From assembly GCA_018398765.1 (NCBI GenBank), contig JAHBMJ010003545.1, forward strand, positions 1 to 10,179: DNA of 10,179 bases, given 5' to 3'. The first letter of the stretch is position 1, and every line of letters begins with the position of its first letter. Of this stretch, positions 7,146 through 10,179 are shown piece by piece. This DNA is from Chromera velia (lineage: Eukaryota > Sar > Chromeraceae). Under the pieces are notes generated by a model. The model was given only the letters and a program-made list of their open reading frames with translations. It ran no database searches and had not been told where the DNA came from. The position numbers and the translations under genes are program-made.

Positions 7146-8220
7146 TGAAATCGTCTCTTCTTTGCGGCCTGGGATTTGCCCCAGTCAAAGAATCCGTTCA
7201 GACTGGAGACCTTCCGAAGTTGCGCGTCAATTTCTCTGTTCTTCGAGTCCCAATCTGCTCTCATACCCATGCATGCATGAACCAAAATCGATTCAGCTGC
7301 CCGCAACGGTACACAGGCAGGGGAATAACAGGTAAAGAAAACCTAAACGAGAAAAAACGCTGACTTGGGGTGAAGACGCCCGGAATCAGGAAAAGAATAG
7401 GGCCATCAGAAGGCTGACAGACAAACAAACAAATGGACAAAGAAGGAAATTGGAGTCTCTCAAAAAGTCCTCAGTCGACCTCACACTTCTGCATGCCTCT
7501 CTTTTCCGTTCGTGAGAGAGATTTTGTGAACAAGAACGTTATGCGTTCTGACTGCGCCAATCTGCGGATCAAGACTACTGATCCAAAGCGCATCTCTTCA
7601 TCACTGTCTTCGAACCAAATCACATCTAATCAATTGGGAAGGCAGGACACGCCAAGAAGACCAAAAAGGGGGGGCGGGATTTCTCTCTTCGGTCTTGATC
7701 CCATATGTACCCCTCGCTTACCAGTTTTCCCGATCACCTTCTCCAAATTGAATGGTCTGCAGACAAACAAAGCGATCAAACATAGCAGAACTGCCCATCC
7801 ACGAAAGAAACCTCAATTCTCTTACAATGATCAAACAGATGTGTTTTTAACCAAGCAGCTCATCAAACGGTCGGTCAGTCAGTGAGTCAGTGAGTCAGTG
7901 AGTCGGTCAGTCAGTCAGTCAGTCAGTCAGGCAGGCACCAAAAATCTCCAGCTGTCTGCATGTGTTTCAACTTGGTCTCTGCGTGAGATAGACAGATACC
8001 ACCATAGCACACAAAGTACAGAAAATTTCACGCAAGGCATGCATCATATAGGTCACACAAAGAGGCACTCACAGAGCCTGTAAAAGAGAGCCCATACTTC
8101 CACCCCAGTCCTTCTTTTTGACAACGAAGCCTGATGCGACACGCCATCGCGGCCTTCTAGTTCTCCTCACCCGACTCTTGCTTGCTTATGTTTGCTTCCA
8201 TGTGTGTGTGAGTGAGCGAG

Positions 8221-8251
<31 letters not shown>

Positions 8252-8710
8252 CTCTCCCTCCCTCCCTCTGTGTGCGAGGGTGTGTGTGTAAGAGAGAGAG
8301 ATCATCCCTCATCTCTCTCAACCTCTGGCTGACCGCGGAGTGGGTGGGAAGTAGAAGCCCTCAGAGCCGCAACACGGAGTTGTCGCGTGAAGCGCAAACG
8401 CGTAGTGTGCCATCAGATCCGAACCGGGAGTCACAAGGAACGGGATGCAATGGCCGAAATCAGTGTCTACCGGCTTCACAAAGCCTAGCAACAAAGTAAC
8501 TCCACAAGACTTGCTTACGGAACGAGAGGCAACACACCACTTAAGTAACGCGTCTGGGAGCAGCAGATACACAACACGCGAGACGGAAGGAAAAGTACAA
8601 CAGAAATTGTCACAGGACTGCTTCGAGGCATGACCCTGTACTCTGCACCCGCTTAATGATCGACTGATGTTCGCTTTGAACAGCGAGGCTTTGAGACTGT
8701 GATGGATCTA
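7146..8710 (-). CDS. Internal exons of unrecognised multi-exon gene
   Basis: I assembled these from splice signals and phase. Predicted exons are 8642-8710 (the 5' acceptor could instead give 8696), 8323-8553, 8073-8130, 7722-7756, 7480-7625, 7365-7413 and 7146-7296. All introns are GT-AG. The best donors are GTGAGT at 8072 and GTAAGC at 7721; the best acceptors are at 7756 (TTTGTCTGCAG) and 7413 (TTTGTCTGTCAG). Phases agree at every junction, including the join to the exon at 5799-6204, giving about 380 residues with no in-frame stop. Typical peptides are FGHCIPFLVTPGSDLMAHYA, VIWFEDSDEEMRFGSVVLIR, PSDGPILFLIPGVFTP and SSLNGFFDWGKSQAAKKRRF. I recognise no family. The start codon and 5' exons are not found. 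The 8323 boundary could be 8334, and the 7365 donor is weak. If the 7146 donor is unused, the frame stops at 7136-7138 (TGA). Confidence 0.6.
7869..7936 (+). repeat. (GTCA)n microsatellite
   Basis: Imperfect GTCA/GTGA tetranucleotide repeats. The block lies in the predicted 316-nt intron 7757-8072 of the minus-strand gene. Confidence 0.93.
8203..8300 (+). repeat. (TG)n, (TC)n and (CCCT)n compound microsatellite
   Basis: A short TG run is followed by TC units (perfect at 8221-8244), CCCT units, a second TG run and GA units. The block lies in the predicted 192-nt intron 8131-8322 of the minus-strand gene. Confidence 0.93.
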
Positions 8711-9813
8711 CTGGAGGATCGGTGGGATCATGCAGGCAAATGCGCAGTGGCGTAGAAGGGCGTAGACGGAGTGGCAAGATGTGGCGCCGCGCCGCGTCCC
8801 GCGTGTCGCCTCGGGGGGCAGCTCAGCTCTGCTGAGATCAGCCGAGAGGCCCGGCCTGAGATCGCACGCACTCGCATAACGCATTTTTTCATTTTTGGGG
8901 GGGGGGGTCGCTTCTATCTCCGTCTGTCACGGTGTTACCCGAATTCCAAAATATGCCCCTCAAGCAACTCGCACGGAGCCGCGATCGCACATACCTGAAT
9001 TACTTCGCACAGGCGTGCCCCTCAAGTAACTCGCACGGAGTTGTAAGTGCATGCTCGCACGGTCCCGAAAAGTATACTTCGTGCACGTTGCCGTGGCCCC
9101 ATGCACCTGCACAAGACATGCCCAAGCCCCCGATAGTGTGCATCAATCAAATTTGCGGACCTCCCAAAGGGCCTCCCGAGGCACTCACCCAACTGGTTAG
9201 GTGTATCTCGTATATACTGCCCTTATAGCTCTGTATTGATACATTTTTTTTTAAATTTTTGTTTTTTTGAATGGATCCTGAAAATGTCGTGCGCCGCCGC
9301 CACCTAGGACCTTTAGGCGGAGTGAGCCTGGGAACTTGCAGGGGCGGCGCCATCTCCGGTATGGACGTCTCTAGGGACCGGGACCGACCGGGACGCGGCG
9401 CTACATGTAATGCAGACAGACGGGACCACTCCAATCGGATTCAAGGCTGGCGCGCGGTGTTTGGCAATCGGATTTCAACCGTCCGAAATTCATTTCCTTC
9501 TAGCTCGATGGATCAAATTGAGACTTCCAGCAGTTCAATGGATCACCCTAAGTTTGACATTCTTTCCTTCTATGTATAAACCTTTAAGAGTTCGTGTCAA
9601 GTGTCTGTCTGTCCATCTGTCTATCTGTGTGGAGAGGAAACGTCTCTCTACGGTAGGTAATTATCTAGATCACCTCTACCTATAAACAACGTTAGATGGT
9701 TTCGCCAGTTCGTTGAAAAACAACCTTCTGAATTCTCTTCTTTTGCTGGAGTTTGGAGTCCTCCAGCACTTTTCTATTCCCCTCATTGACCTTTCTCTCC
9801 CTCTTTGCGCATC
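8711..9813. other. Mostly non-coding spacer between divergent genes
   Basis: The minus-strand gene's frame stays open leftwards to a stop near 8830 without any ATG, so an exon may reach into 8711-8825. Beyond that I see a GC-rich patch with the short inverted repeat CTCAGC-TCT-GCTGAG near 8822, a ten-G run near 8898, direct repeats at 8954 and 9016, and T-runs at 9244-9268. A GC-rich stretch at about 9280-9480 contains CAATCGGATT twice (9432 and 9465). TATAAA occurs at 9575 and 9681 on plus and could serve the right-hand gene. No protein family is recognisable on either strand. Confidence 0.45.
8954..9040 (+). repeat. 25-base direct repeat pair
   Basis: 8954-8978 and 9016-9040 match at 24 of 25 bases (the core reads CTCAAG-C/T-AACTCGCACGGAG), 62 bases apart. 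The element CTCGCACGG recurs once more near 9053, so this may be a decayed tandem array. Confidence 0.8.
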
Positions 9814-10179
9814 ATGCAGACCAGGGGAAGAGAAAGAAAGAGGAAAGAGAGAGAGAAAGAGACTACTCAGCAGAGGAGCGAGTCAGTTCCCCTCTCTTCT
9901 CCTTCTCACCTTCGTCGGGAAGAATCTCTTCTTCATGAAATACATGACAGTCAGATAGCTGTAGGAGAGCTCCCCCCAATCTTTTCTCCTGCTCCCGTTT
10001 GTTGTTCACGTTCCGCTGAGACCTCAGACCAGCTGGTCGAAAAGGCTCAGTCTCTTTCCCTTGATGCCCGAGACCAGATGGTCGAAAGGGCTCAAGCTTC
10101 TGCTCTTCTCTTGTCTGCCGCTCCTGAGAAAGAAACCAGCGAGACAGCTAATGGAAAGGACCGTTCTCCTTTTCTTCGT
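9814..10179 (+). CDS. Partial unrecognised protein, runs off right edge
   Basis: An open frame of 122 codons with no stop before the window end. It follows an in-frame TGA at 9787-9789. The first Met is ATG 9814, but a very good acceptor (pyrimidine-rich, ...CATCATGCAG) ends at 9819, so this may be an internal exon starting at 9820 in the same frame. The N-terminal ~20 residues are Arg/Lys/Glu-rich (RGRERKRKEREKE). A Ser/Pro-rich stretch follows, with ELPPIFSPAPVCC near 52-64. Then comes a helical, possibly coiled segment built from two 15-residue units, DQLVEKAQ (10027) and DQMVERAQ (10072). No domain is recognised. The frame is the only one of the three without stops here, and its composition is protein-like. 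Function unknown; a nuclear or scaffold protein would be a guess. Confidence 0.6.
   Translation, partial: MQTRGRERKRKEREKETTQQRSESVPLSSPSHLRREESLLHEIHDSQIAVGELPPIFSPAPVCCSRSAETSDQLVEKAQSLSLDARDQMVERAQASALLLSAAPEKETSETANGKDRSPFLR
10027..10116 (+). repeat. Two tandem 45-base coding repeats
   Basis: GACCAGCTGGTCGAAAAGG at 10027 recurs with few changes at 10072 (GACCAGATGGTCGAAAGGG), in frame, period 45 bases. The first copy begins with a perfect 12-base palindrome, GACCAGCTGGTC. Similarity fades in the second half of each unit. Confidence 0.8.

Noticed and set aside
7433-7885. Plus-strand frame of 150 codons
   Set aside because: Composition is not protein-like and its tail is GTCA repeat. The minus strand of the same stretch has exons with good splice sites and matching phases.
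9147-9434. Minus-strand frame of 95 codons, Pro/Arg-rich
   Set aside because: Built from GC-rich and poly-T sequence, with no domain and no convincing splice link to the gene on its left.

Overview
The window looks like nuclear DNA of a unicellular eukaryote. It encodes an ARF-family GTPase and a TPR-SET protein, GT-AG introns can be traced, and microsatellites are abundant. There are no bacterial operons, rRNAs or tRNAs. The mix of a long intronless ORF, short introns and repeat-filled introns would suit a chromerid alga or another alveolate or stramenopile protist. That placement is inference; no marker gene fixes it.

Layout, left to right. 1-508: downstream flank, nothing coding seen. 509-1081 (-): ARF-like small GTPase with an altered P-loop. 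1081-1741 (-): probable spliced coding region, unrecognised, whose stop codon shares a base with the GTPase start codon. 1742-2400: divergent intergenic region with GAA, GTGA and GGGA repeats. 2401-4947 (+): 848-residue TPR-SET protein, the best-supported gene. 4948-5798: AT-rich convergent intergenic region. 5799 to about 8710 (-): multi-exon gene of unknown function. I pieced its exons together from splice sites, continuous reading frames and matching phases; most are too short to show up as open reading frames. Its C-terminus ends in PSAP and PPAY motifs. 8711-9813: mostly non-coding, with short direct repeats and a GC-rich patch. 9814-10179 (+): 5' part or internal exon of another unrecognised gene that runs off the window, with a duplicated 15-residue unit.

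The genes show no common pathway. The GTPase and TPR-SET genes are ordinary eukaryotic families with individual oddities. The most novel material is the unknown minus-strand multi-exon gene and the truncated gene at the right edge. Exon boundaries are predictions from sequence only; transcript data would settle them.
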